DNA of 64,000 nucleotides from Leptobrachium leishanense (Eukaryota > Chordata > Amphibia > Anura > Megophryidae), in assembly GCA_009667805.1 (NCBI GenBank), contig CM019071.1, positions 43,524,250 through 43,588,249 of the forward strand, written 5' to 3'. Both the position numbers and the translations under genes were made by a program. The notes beneath the pieces are model-generated. The model worked only from the letters and a program-made list of their open reading frames with translations. It had not been told where the DNA came from and ran no database searches. Positions 12,114 through 22,039 of the stretch are shown here, piece after piece. Within the stretch, counting starts at the first letter, position 1. Each line of letters begins with the position of its first letter.

Positions 12114-13023
12114 CAGGGTTATCCAAAGAGATTCGAAAAGTCACCGCACGTTCGGTGACTTTTCGTTCTCTTCAATTCGGTTCCTTTTGCCGATCCCATT
12201 TCGGTGACCCTGCGGTGTATTCAGCAAACACCACAGGGTCCCCGAATTGCAGGGAAAAGCTGCCGCAAACCTGACGAAAAGTAACCGAATGCAGGCTGAA
12301 AACAAGCAAAAACATCTGGATTAACCTTCGAAAAAGACGAACAGGAGCCGAACAGGAGCCGAACAGGAGCCGAATCACACCGAGCCGAAGCAGCTGTGAC
12401 GTAGAGGAGGCAGTGAATAAATTAGAAAAACATTTGTATGAATCTGGGAAAAAGAAACGCTGTTTGCAAAGAAACTACTCAGCGAAAATGTCTGAAATTT
12501 TCACAGGAGGTCCAGGGAATGATAATAAAGAGGGCTGTTACAAAAAAAATAAGCAAACTGAAAAAAAAAAAAAAAAAAAATCGATTTTTTAATTTTTTTT
12601 AAAAAATTCAGAAAAATGCTTAAAGTATCCTAAAAAATCTATAAATAAAGAGACTTTTTGCTGCAGAATTTTATAATGAACGGTTTATTAGATATTGAAT
12701 TAAAACAGGAATATTTTTAACATTGAAGTCTATGGGATTCTCCTGAATAAACTTGCCGAATGAAACCACTGAATGGCAGGGCATTAGGGGAACCTTTCAC
12801 TGCTGGTTTGTGTTCTCTGAATAGCCGAAGCAGTGCTTTTTCATGGGGATTTCACTGCCCTCGAACAGGCACCGAACAGGCACCGTATGTTCAGGCAATT
12901 CGCCAGGATTTGGCGAATTGCCTGCTCTCTGGATAGCCGAATGGCCAGGAAAGGTAACCGAACGCTGATTTTCAGCGTTCGGTTACCTTTCTCAAGCAAT
13001 TCGAATCTCTTTGGATAACCCTG
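12114..13023. mobile_element. MITE A, copy 1 (non-autonomous, 3-bp TSD)
   Basis: The termini are CAGGGTTATCCAAAGAGATT and its exact complement. The 3-bp flanks are ACA on both sides (12111-12113 and 13024-13026). Each end carries a subterminal perfect hairpin: the CGAAAAGTCACCG palindrome near 12132-12165, and GAAAGGTAACCGAACGCTGA paired with its complement across a 3-bp loop near 12950-12995. The internal sequence is A/T-rich and non-coding. A 3-bp duplication fits PIF/Harbinger-type mobilisation, but the superfamily is inferred. A second copy in reverse orientation lies at 28536-29416. Confidence 0.8.
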
Positions 13024-13027
13024 ACAG

Positions 13028-13210
13028 TGTCTGTTCGGCGGCAGTGAAATACGGTGCCTGTTCGGCAGCAGTGAAATACGGTGCCTGTTTGGCGGCAGAG
13101 AAATACGGTGCTGTTCGGCGGCAGTGAAATACGGTGCTGTTCGGCGGCAGTGAAATACGGTGCTGTTCGGCGGCAGTGAAATACGGTGCTGTTCGGCGGC
13201 AGTGAAATCC
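13028..13210. repeat. 26-bp tandem repeat within MITE B
   Basis: About seven units of GTGCTGTTCGGCGGCAGTGA plus six bases. Units in the middle are near-identical, which indicates recent expansion. Confidence 0.85.
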
Positions 13211-13824
13211 CTCATAGAGAAGCAATGGTTAATCTATTCACATTGAACAGCAGAGAAATGTCAGTGAAATGCCCTGTTGTTCAGTGGTTTCATTCGACAG
13301 GTTTAATCAGGCGAATCCCATAGGTTTCAATGTTAAAAATATTCCCGTTTTTCCAATATCTAATAAACCGTTTATTTTTTTAATCTGCTGCAAAAAAGTC
13401 TGTTTATAAATTTTTTAGGATTTTTTTAGGCATTTTTTTGGCAATTTTTTTTACTGATTGTTTTATAATGGTAGTTTTTTTCTGTAACAGACCTTTTTAT
13501 TATTATTCATAGGATCTTATATATTATTTCCAGGTATTTTCATGCAGTACTTTGTTTGAAAACGCCTTAACGCCTTTTAAAAGTTGTGGGTTTTTTTTAT
13601 TATTTTTTTTCCCTCTTCGGCAGCTGGTTACCGCTCTGATTGGCGCTCTGTTCGGTGGATTGTCGGCTTTTTTTGCATCCATTTGGTGCTTTTTTAGCAT
13701 TTTTTCAATTCATTTGGTTGGTCAATTTGCAGCACATTGATGACACTGCGGCGAATGCTGAATTCACGCCAGGTTCGGGGAATCGAAATGTCTGTGACAT
13801 TTCGGTGCTCTCTGAATAACCCTG

Positions 13825-14366
13825 CTGGTTACGTAACATGCAGCTCCATTATGACCTGATTAAGTGTCTGTATTATAAATTAAAAAAAAATGAAAACAGC
13901 TCAAACATTGACATAAATCATAAGGTGACAAACTTACGATACACTGACTGCTTTCCAAATTTGGCATTTCAAAGAATCTTTCGCATAAGTATTAAATTCT
14001 GGTTGTATTAAACATCTAGCAGCATTATAAAAAAAAATCCCTAATAATAATGATATAAAATAATAATAATAATAATAATAAAAATAAAATATAAAATATT
14101 AAATAATCAGCAATAAAAAATTATATAAAATTATAATAAAAACATAATAATAAGAGAAACTTCTAATAAAAATATTAAAAATAATTAAAATATTAACTAT
14201 AATTATAGTTAATAATACACTAATAATATAAAATAATAAATAATTATTAATAAAAAAATATAATAAAAATTCTAAAAATAACTATAATTAAGGTTAATAT
14301 TTTAATTATAAATAATACAAATAATAACTGATAATATGACAATGTAAACACAAAAGCTGTTCTCAC
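13825..14366. other. Very AT-rich stretch in intron 2 of CYP2 gene B
   Basis: Between 14030 and 14330 the sequence is almost only A, T and AATAAT-like runs. It begins immediately downstream of the exon 2 donor. No coding content. Confidence 0.6.
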
Positions 14367-14529
14367 CATAATTCTTGTAGTAAGCGTCAAATAAAGGCGC
14401 ATCACCCCGAGCCAGGAAGTCGTCTCCTCTGTCCACATAGATTTCTTTCAACGCCTTGTATCCGGTGACCAAAATCACTGGCCGAGACCCCAGATAAATG
14501 GTGCAGACGTCGCCGTATGTGTGATGGAA
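14367..14529 (-). CDS. Cytochrome P450 family 2 gene B, exon 2
   Basis: This exon of 163 bp, the standard size of CYP2 exon 2, encodes the region after the proline-rich hinge. That region includes helix A, beta-1 strands and the start of helix B (TYGDVCTIYLGSRPVILVTG, then DDFLARGD). The acceptor AG lies at 14530-14531, just before a TTC codon. The donor GTGAGA follows at 14366-14361. The frame enters in phase 0 and leaves in phase 1, as in other CYP2 genes. CYP2 enzymes are membrane-bound haem monooxygenases using NADPH-P450 reductase; the substrate cannot be predicted here. Frame and splice sites are intact. Confidence 0.9.
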
Positions 14530-14907
14530 CTGCATGGAAAGCGGCAGAATGTCAGGGCGTCACATGGCAGAGGTTATAGGTGGAGGTCGCCAAAACCTTT
14601 GTGTTTTATATAGCTGGTTTATGGCTTCAGGATGAAGATCCAGGAACCGCAGCGACATTTAACCCTTATTAGTAAAATCCCTTTTAATCCCCTTTTTATC
14701 ATTAAATGTTACAGATATTAAGTATCAGGATTTATCACTTAATGCCGGAAATAAATCACTGATCATGGAAAGAATATAATAGATTTATTCTATAGAAATC
14801 GTCCTCACGTCGCTCATACGAAGCTCTTGGACGACTTTGTCACAGCCCTTTGTATCTCATTAACCCTCTCAGCTCCATCCACTGCAAATGAACTGATACA
14901 GACTTAC

Positions 14908-15087
14908 GTTCGTCAGGGTTTTGACATAGTCGCCTCTTAAATCGAGGATATTCCCCAGGATGGGAAGAGGTCGGGGTCCCGGGGGGAGATTTCCGTTCTT
15001 CCAGTTAAAGTTCTTGACCCAAAGAACCAGGAAGAGGCAGGAGATACAGAGAGTGAGGAGCAGAGATACATCTACTGAGAAGTCCAT
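14908..15087 (-). CDS. Cytochrome P450 family 2 gene B, exon 1 (start codon to first donor)
   Basis: The 60 codons run from ATG (15087-15085) to a GTAAGT donor (14907-14902). Residues 5-24 form a hydrophobic ER signal-anchor (VSLLLTLCISCLFLVLW). It is followed by a basic stretch and the proline-rich hinge LPPGPRPLPILGN (about residues 34-46), diagnostic of microsomal CYP2 enzymes. An ATG six codons upstream is in frame, but MDFS places the anchor at the usual distance. Intron 1 is 378 bp. About 85 bp upstream is a TATACA (15178-15173), a possible TATA-like element. The gene lies downstream of, and in the same direction as, gene A, indicating a tandem cluster. Confidence 0.9.
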
Positions 15088-15469
15088 CCTGGAGGTCACA
15101 ATCACTTTCTACCTGTGTTTGTGTGAAGCTGTTACAATACGCAGAGTCTGATCCAAGCGGCTGCGATGTCTGTGTATACAGGGAGGAGACAAAGCTTTGG
15201 CAAGTCAGGGCTGTGAACAAACACATTGTGTCGGACTTAAAGGCAAAGTGACATTGTTTTACTTTACAATCATTAAATTGCAATCTCTGATCATTTAATC
15301 ACTCACTACACTTACAGCTGCAGTTAATGATGTAGGTAGAGGCCGTCTTCATATTATTGCATTTTATGTCAGCACTGAACGGCTAATATAACCCCCCGAA
15401 TCTTATCCCTGTACAGCACTGATTGACCCCACAGCTCTCAATTTATTCTGCCAAATCCCTGGCTGCCAA
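15088..15469 (-). promoter_or_regulatory. Presumed 5' UTR and proximal promoter of CYP2 gene B
   Basis: Placed by position only. The minus strand contains a TATACA near 15178. Upstream of it are TGCCAAAG (about 15204-15197) and GTTTGTTCACAG (about 15227-15216), which resemble liver-factor half-sites but are short and unproven. The distal part (15388-15469) is shared with a dispersed repeat copy at 26711-26815. Confidence 0.3.
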
Positions 15470-16465
15470 AATGCAGCAGAAAGTTTGTTGCAGTCACAGT
15501 GGGGGCTGCTCCTTGCAGCTTTGTTGCAGTGAGGGTGAGGGCTGCTTTTTGCAGCTTTGTTGCAGTCAGGGTAGGGCTGCTTCTAGCAGCTTTGTTGTAG
15601 TGAGGGTGGGGGCTGTATGTGCAGCTTTGTTGCAGTCAGAGCAGTCAGGGCTTTGTTGCAGTGAGGGTGGGGGCTGTCTGTGCAGCTTTGTTGTAGCCAG
15701 GGTGGAGCCTGCTCCTTGCAGCTTTGTTGCAGTGTGGGTGGTGGCTGTCCGTGCTGCCTTGTTGCAGTCAGGGCAGGAGCTGCTTTGTTGCAGTGAGGAT
15801 GGGGACTGTATGTGCAGCTTTGTGGCAGTGAGGGTGGGGGCTGCTTCTTGCAGCTTTGTTTCAGTGAGCGTCAGGGCTGTCCATGCAGTTTTGTTGCTGC
15901 CAGGGTGGGGACTACTCTTTGCAGCTTTGTTTCAGTCAGGACAGGGCTTCTTCTTGCAGCTTTGTTGCAGTGAGGGTGGGGGCTGTCCATGCAGCTTTGT
16001 TGCAGTGAAGGTGGGGGTTGCTCCTTGCGACTTTGTTGTTTTGAGGGTGGGGGTTGCTCCTTGCAGCTTTGCTGCAGTGAGAGTGGGGGCTGCTTCTTGC
16101 AGCTTTGTTGCAGTGTGGGTGGGGGCTGCTCCTTACAGCTTTGTTGCAGTGTGGGTGGGGGCTGCTCCTTGTGGCTTTGTTGCAGTGAGGTTGGGGGGCT
16201 GCTCCTTCCAGTTTTGTTGCAGTGAGGGCGGGGGGCTGCTCCTTGCAGCTTTGTTGCAGTGAGGGTGGGGTGCTATCAATGCCGCTTTGTTGCAGTGAGG
16301 GTGGGGGGCTGCTCCTTGCAGCTTTGTTGCAGTGAGGGTGGGGGGCTGTCCATGCAGCTTTGTTGCAGTGAGGGTGGTGGGCTGCTCCTTGCAGCTTTGT
16401 TGCAGTGAGGGTGGGGGGCTGTCCATGCAGCTTTGTTGCAGTGAGGGCAGGGTTGCTGTTTTGCA
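15470..16465 (+). repeat. 36-bp minisatellite upstream of CYP2 gene B
   Basis: About 27 units containing CTCCTTGCAGCTTTGTTGCA and GTGAGGGTGGGGG. Unit length is 36 bp, i.e. 12 codons, which produces a Cys/Gly/Ser-rich open frame of 279 codons that is a repeat artefact. One unit and its left flank also occur at 26711-26870, so the array grew from a dispersed repeat. Its near edge is about 380 bp upstream of the gene B start codon. Confidence 0.9.
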
Positions 16466-16860
16466 GCTCCTATTCAGTAAAAAAAGGTTATGTCTAAATG
16501 AGGGTTTTGTTTCAGAGCAAAAAGTAGTTATGTATTAAAACTTTTTAAATTGGGATTTCAGTGGTTAAATGTCATTATTTAGGATGACTAAATGCAAAAA
16601 TGCGCACAGACGTTTTTGGACGTGAAGTTTAGAACATGTCTGGAACACAGGTCTTACACAAGGGAGAGGACTAGAGTTAAAAATGTGTTCATTCCTGTCC
16701 TCTCAAAAAAGCCAGATTGACAAGCGCTGCTCAGCACTTTGAGGCCAAGAGCGGACACAGCGAGGAGGGAGGAATCCAACCATCATCATCATTATTAATA
16801 TCATTATTAAGGTGTCAGATGGTGTGAAATAAGAGGATTATTAATGAATGTCATATGGAA
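16466..16860. other. Unassigned sequence
   Basis: No gene seen. A short ATC/ATT-rich run lies near 16780-16810. Confidence 0.4.
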
Positions 16861-17048
16861 CGTTAGGTTTTCAAATTCGCTTTGCATGAACAGAGACCCC
16901 GATGTGCTCTTAGCGTGAGAGGGACGCACACCAAAACAGAACAGTCTTTGGGAGATATTCGGGAAGCAACAAAATTTCGGACCTCTCTTGTTCGATGCCC
17001 TTTAACGACGTGCGGTGACTTTTCGATTCTCTTTGAATAACCCTGATA
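16861..17048. mobile_element. MITE A-related fragment
   Basis: It ends with CTTTGAATAACCCTG (about 17030-17046), and the adjoining ACGTGCGGTGACTTTTCG matches the subterminal hairpin of MITE A. The opposite end is not recognisable, so the left limit is approximate. Confidence 0.55.
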
Positions 17049-17243
17049 GACCTGTGTGTGGTAAGTCCACATGTCCTCAGCATTGTGCACATAATGGGTG
17101 CAGACTGACTTATCTCCTGATGTAACCTCAGGTGTATTATAATTCTATACATATTATATAGATTGTGGCAGATTAGATCTGTATTTCTATCTATATAAGG
17201 GTCTGCCTGTGTATATGTGTCTAATTGCCTGTTTATATATATA

Positions 17244-18856
17244 CAGTTGTGTTCAAAATTATTCAACCCCCACTGAAATTGAGTGTTTTGGCCAGTTTGA
17301 CATTGATTTTGATCATTCAGTCATCTTGCTTACAATTAAATCAAAGAGGCACGTGTAGGTCAGACAAATATAACATAACATTTATAATGAAATAACCACA
17401 AATGTCTTTTCTGTGCTCACATCATTATCAGTTTTATTCAACCCCCAAGTGACATTCAATCTTAGTACTTAGTACAACATCCTTTTACAGTTATAACAGC
17501 TTTTAAACGTGAAGCATAGCTTGACACAAGTGTCTTGCAGCCATCTACGGGTATCTTCGCCCATTCGTCATGGGCAAAAGCCTCCAGTTCAGTCACATTC
17601 TTAGGCTTGCGCACTGCAACTGCTTTCTTTAAGTCCCACCAGAGGTTCTCAATCGGATTTAAGTCAGGTGACTGCGATGGCCACTCCAAAATGTTCCAGC
17701 CTTTAATCTGCAACCATGCTCTAGTGGACTTGGAGGTATGCTTGGGATCATTGTCCTGTTGAAAGGTCCAACGTCTCCCAAGCCTCAGGTTTGTGACGGA
17801 CTGCATCACATTGTCATCCAATATCTCCTGGTACTGAAGAGAATTCATGGTACCTTTCACACGCTAAAGCTTCCCTGTACCTGCAGAAGCAAAACAGCCC
17901 CAAAGCATGATTGACCCCCGCCATGCTTCACAGTAGGCAAGGTGTTCTTTTCTTCATAGGCCTTGTTCTTCCTCCTCCAAAATAGCGTTGATCCATGGGC
18001 CCAAACAGTTCTAATTTTGTTTCATCAGTCCACAGAACACTATCCAAAACTTCTGTGGTTTGTCCACATGACTTTTGGCATACTGCAGTCGACTCTTCTT
18101 ATTCTTTGGAGACAGCAAGGGGGTGCGCCTGGGAGTTCTGGCATGGAGGCCTTCATTCCGCAGTGTGCACCGTATTGTCTGAGCTGAAACTTCAGTACCC
18201 ACATCTGACAAATCTTTTCTCAGTTCCTCAGCAGTCACACGGGGACTTTTCTAAACTCTACGCTTCAGGTAGCGCACAGCAGTCGAAGTCAGCATCTTCT
18301 TTCTGCCATGACCAGGTAGCATTTCAACAGTGCCCTTTGCCTTGAATTTGCGAATGATGTTTCCTATGGTCTCTCTTGGTATGTTTAACATCTTTGCAAT
18401 CTTCTTATAGCCATTGCCCTTCCTGTGAAGAGTAATCACCTATTCTCTTGTCTTCCTGGACCATTCTCTTGACTTCACCATGTTTGTAACCACACCAGTA
18501 AATGTCTAGAAGGAGCTGAGTATCACAGTCATTTTAAAGCTGCCTAATTGGTGCTTATTATGCTTTATTGCTGCTCTGTGACATCCACAGGTGTTTTCAG
18601 TACCTGATTGAAAACACTTGAATGAACCTCTGTTCTTCAGAGTGGTAGTCTTTAGGGGTTGAATAATTGTGTCAATGAAGAATTCACAAAAGAAACATTT
18701 ACTACTGTATTACAAAACCAATTGATGTCATTTTAGTTGCATATGGTTCTTTAAAAAGTCCTTGTAGGATTTCATTCTGAATACAATTACAAATGTACAC
18801 TAAATTCCCTAAAACCCTTTACAGCATTGGGGGTTGAATAATTTTGAACACAACTG
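17244..18856 (-). mobile_element. Tc1/mariner transposon 1
   Basis: A 1613-bp element flanked by TA duplications (17242-17243 and 18857-18858). The outer inverted repeats of ~30 bp begin CAGTTGTGTTCAAAATTATT. Inner related motifs (TATTCAACCCCC near 17434 and GGGGTTGAATAATTGTGTC near 18655) give an outer/inner direct-repeat arrangement like that of Sleeping Beauty-type elements. The transposase on the minus strand is broken by frameshifts. Confidence 0.92.
17462..18439 (-). pseudogene. Tc1-type transposase, frameshifted
   Basis: Three readable pieces appear in order. 18439-18251 is the N-terminal helix-turn-helix (KKIAKMLNIPRETIGNIIRK). 18238-18011 is the second DNA-binding half up to the catalytic core. 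17860-17462 is the C-terminal core. The first catalytic Asp is encoded in the sequence reading LWTDETK once the frame shifts near 18030. The second Asp (QQDNDPKHTSK) and the Glu (SPDLNPIENLW) lie 34 residues apart, giving the DD34E signature. Broken, therefore not autonomous. Confidence 0.88.
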
Positions 18857-20031
18857 TATATCTCCTCCATATCGTCATATTCATATTTGTATCTGACCAT
18901 TTGGGAAGCGTATCCCTGTGTCCACAGCTGCTAAGAGGGAGTGCTAAAGTGTAATTAAAATGTTTAGCTTTCTCCCTTGGGGGAGGATATAACACGTAAC
19001 TGTAAAAGGGAATGTATTTTGTGCCCTGACATATTGTGTATCCTGGTAATCACACCTTAGGAGCCAACCAGGCTCCAAGATTTAGACCCTATCTTCAAAG
19101 ACAGGAAGCACATCCTTGATCTCTAAGGGGGGTCTGGGGGGAAGAGGGACACCTTTGGGCAATTAAAGATTAATGACAAGCGTACTGAGCATGCTCTGTA
19201 GAAGGGAACTCTCTGATATGTAGTGCCGGAGGCTGGACCATTTGTGGGTGGGGTGGAAGGACCAGGAAGTGTATAAATTCTGAAAACTGGCCATGTGCTT
19301 TGGCTGATCACTCGGGGTACATTCGAAAGATGACTGATCGGTCCATGTTCCTATCTCCAGGCTCCAGGAGGCCATTGCTGCTAGCTTGCTGATTAGTTCA
19401 TCGTAAGTAAGGCTCTTTGGTTAACCCTTTTCTTTTATTTGCTGTGTAGTGTGTAATTAATTGATTTATTCTAGTTATAATTTTTCCTATAACAATGCAC
19501 TGTGATTCTTCTATATCATAAATAAATAAAACGTATTTAAGTTCTGTTTCTGGCTGATGAGATCCACGCTAAGAGATTGGGAGTATTGCTATTTGCTTTA
19601 AGCTCAGGTAGATAAGAAATTGCGAGTTGCGGTCGTCGGAGACGGCAGGGATTGTGGGGTAGGTAGTCACTGTCCGAGTCTAGGGTAGGCAGATAGTGCG
19701 GTTGCTTAGCCCTGCGTCTCCCATTGCGACACGTGTAGTGTCCATGAGGACTGGTGGCAGCTTAACTAATAGAATTGAAAAGTGAGCTCTGGGATTGTGG
19801 GAGACGTAGTCATTACCCGCTTCAAGAGAAGATTTGTACTGTGTTGCAATCTTGGGATCATTGTATCATACTCTACGTGCCTGTTATGAGAGGTAGTGTG
19901 GCCGGGACGGGTAGATAAGCGCGCGTGTGGACTGTGGGTCCACGCAGGCATTATATGGGTCTAGGATAGACAGTGAGCAGCTTAACCCGGTGTCTTTCGC
20001 GGCAGCGCGTGTAGTGGTCGTGACATAGATT
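18857..20031. other. Unassigned region with LTR-like features
   Basis: No gene seen. The part 18910-19750 loosely resembles a retroviral LTR in plus orientation: TATAAATTC near 19272, AATAAATAAAACG near 19520, and GTGGCAGC downstream of 19750. A second diverged copy of the 19640-19760 segment follows at about 19790-20010. There is no paired LTR or internal coding sequence, so this is only a possibility. Confidence 0.25.
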
Positions 20032-20155
20032 ATCAGGGTTATTCAATGAGAATCGTACAGTCATCGGTCACTTTTCGTTCTCTTCAATTCGGTGTGATTT
20101 GGTGATCCCATTTCGGCGACCCTGCGGTGTATTCAGCAAGCGCCACAGGCAGCAG
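20032..20155. mobile_element. MITE A-related fragment
   Basis: It starts CAGGGTTATTCAATGAGAAT and continues with TTCGGCGACCCTGCGGTGTA, matching the outer part of MITE A (compare 12114-12240). It is truncated at about 20150. Confidence 0.65.
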
Positions 20156-20499
20156 TGTATTTAGGTTTTGTGATGCTCTAGGCCTGACTAAACTCATGCA
20201 CCCCCTAATTTACATTTGAGGCACCCTTTCCTGTCAAGGGCCCACCTCTTCCTGGTTAATCCCCACCCTTCCTCTTTAAGCTCCACCTTTTCCACTTAGA
20301 GCTCCTCCTTTTCCTCTCTTTATATTAAAAGTGGATACCAAGTGCCTACTTGTATATTTTGTATACCATTTCAAATGTATCTATTGAGATACATAAAATT
20401 ATGAAATGTTTAAATTCAAGCATTTTTACAAAGAACAGCCACGCATGTCAAGTATACTGGATCACAGCCACTCTAATTGGTTGAACAATAAAATCCACA
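20156..20499. repeat. Probable dispersed repeat
   Basis: C/T-rich sequence (CACCTCTTCCTGG and CCACCTTTTCC motifs near 20245-20330), followed by the ~58-bp tandem array. No gene seen. Confidence 0.35.
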
Positions 20500-20835
20500 G
20501 AAACGTGCACTGCAGTGAGCGTATCACAGAGCTGCACAGCATTAAAACCCACAGTAATGTGCAGTGTGTATGAGCGTATCCCAGAGCTCCAGGGCAATTA
20601 AACTCACAGTAATATGCAGTGTGTATCACAGAATCCACAGCAATAAAACTCCCAGCAATGCAATGTGCGGTGTGTGTGTCAGCGTATCAGAATTCACAGC
20701 AATAAAACTCACAGCAATACAATGTGTGGCGTGTGTCAGCATATCAGAATAAACAGCAATAAAACTCCAAACAATGCAATGTGCGGTGTGTATGAGTGCA
20801 TCAGAATCCACTGCCATAAAACTCCCAGCAAACCG
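20500..20835 (+). repeat. ~58-bp tandem repeat
   Basis: About six units with CACAGCAATAAAACTC and TGTGTATGAGTG/CAGCGTATCAG segments. One unit also occurs in the insertion at 8482-8772. Confidence 0.8.
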
Positions 20836-21131
20836 AGTGAATATGAGTACACAGCAATTATTTATTCTATATTTACCGGCTCCGTCCGCGGTAGGGCTGT
20901 GTGCAGAGTCAGCAGGGACTGTGTACGGACTCAGCAGGAGGTCCCTCCAGGCCACGTTAGGATCGCGGCTGTGCCTGTGCGTGGAGCCATCTTGTCAGCA
21001 GTGAGGTGCCACAGCCAGAGGGTGCACCGTGGCTTTGATTCCCTTCCCGGTGGGTGTTCAGTCCAGAATAGAGTGAGAGTCCGTGTTAAGGAAAGGCCGG
21101 GCAGCTGCATGCGTGCGTGTCACGTGGTTTA

Positions 21132-21172
21132 GCCAGTCAGGTGGTACTGAGACTCAGTACCACCTGACTGGC
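21132..21172. repeat. 20-bp perfect inverted repeat, 1-bp spacer
   Basis: The arm GCCAGTCAGGTGGTACTGAG (21132-21151) is followed by one A and its exact complement (21153-21172). It lies in otherwise unremarkable sequence. It could be a tip of a larger fold-back element or a replication-generated palindrome. Confidence 0.9.
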
Positions 21173-21440
21173 CAGACCGCATGACCTGCACACACACAGC
21201 CTCACCAGGAGCCAGGCAGCTCAATGACAAATTTCTATAACTGCAGTGCTTGTTAAGGAAAGGTCCACTTTAAACAGCAGTAAGCAGACAGGGCTTCATA
21301 TTCTGCTGATACCCCCCTTAACCTGCCCTTTACTTTCATCTTCTCTCTCTGCACACAAATCACATCCCCCTCCCCTCTCCTAGAGCTGCTGCTGCAGGGC
21401 AGGGCAGCTATGGAGGGAGGAGAGGGGGATTTTTATTTTA

Positions 21441-21609
21441 TTCGCTTTTATTCCAAAGAAATGTGAAACTAAACACAATTAGAGGTATGGTTTCTTATTA
21501 ATGGCCATTATAAGACTAGCTCGCCCGCCAATGTCATGGCACCTCTAAAAGGGCGAGTCCTAACCAAAATTGTGTTTAGTTTCACACGGTATAATTGGAG
21601 TAAGCGCAG
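21441..21609. mobile_element. Small inverted-repeat (MITE-like) element
   Basis: The perfect 19-bp arm TGTGAAACTAAACACAATT lies at 21462-21480 and its complement at 21568-21586. Weaker pairing extends outward (CGCTT...TTCCAA against TTGGAG...AAGCG). The core is non-coding. Outer ends and target duplication are unclear. Confidence 0.65.
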
Positions 21610-22039
21610 ATGACATTTTTTTCTTTGTTATGTTCTACACATGTTGTTGGGCTGGATGCATTTGGTGGTTGCAGCCAACCCTTCAGGGAATAGGCGTGAC
21701 CCCACCCCTCCTGTTATTTTGAGACACTGTTATACAAGCTGCACACTCACTACTTTACATTGTAACAAAGTGTCATTTCTTCAGTGTTTCACATGAAAAG
21801 ATATAATAAGATATTTACAAAAATGTGAGGGTGTAATCACGTCTCCCAGATACTGTGTATATAGGGGTGTATATACTTTTGTCACATATTGTTTATATAT
21901 AAGGGTGTACTCACTTCTGTCAGAATATATATATATATATATATAATTTTAAAATACTACTTCAATAAATAAGTGCTAGTTTACGCATTGCATTGATTTG
22001 ACCGTTTTAGCTAGAATATTAAACATTGATAAATTAAGA
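21610..22039. other. Unassigned sequence with (TA)n
   Basis: No gene recognised. A (TA)n microsatellite lies at about 21926-21945. Confidence 0.4.

Larger units (their letters stand above)
11974..13824. mobile_element. Hairpin-type MITE B, interrupted by MITE A
   Basis: It begins CAGGGTTATCCAAAGGG and ends CTCTCTGAATAACCCTG. The inner part after 13200 corresponds, in reverse orientation, to the MITE at 30407-31348. Both contain the stretch around ATTCGACAGGTTTAATCAGG or its complement. No transposase is encoded. A second element (12114-13023) sits inside it. No clear target duplication of B itself is visible (AAT left, CTG right), so its outer ends are less certain. Confidence 0.65.

Noticed and set aside
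1..14366. Search for exons 3-9 of CYP2 gene B
   Set aside because: No match to the expected helix C, I-helix, ExxR or haem-loop coding was found by eye on the minus strand. They are presumed to lie left of the window.
14302..15105. Exons 1-2 taken as the start of the same gene as exons 6-9
   Set aside because: All are on the minus strand, and exon 1 (15087) lies downstream of exon 9 (24283), so they belong to two tandem genes.
15423..16262. 279-codon Cys/Gly/Ser-rich frame resembling a keratin-associated or metallothionein-like protein
   Set aside because: The 36-bp minisatellite reads this way in one frame only. Composition is explained by the DNA unit.
18910..19760. Solo retroviral LTR
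   Set aside because: TATA-like and poly(A)-like motifs are present, but no paired repeat, target duplication or TG...CA ends could be fixed. Left as unassigned.
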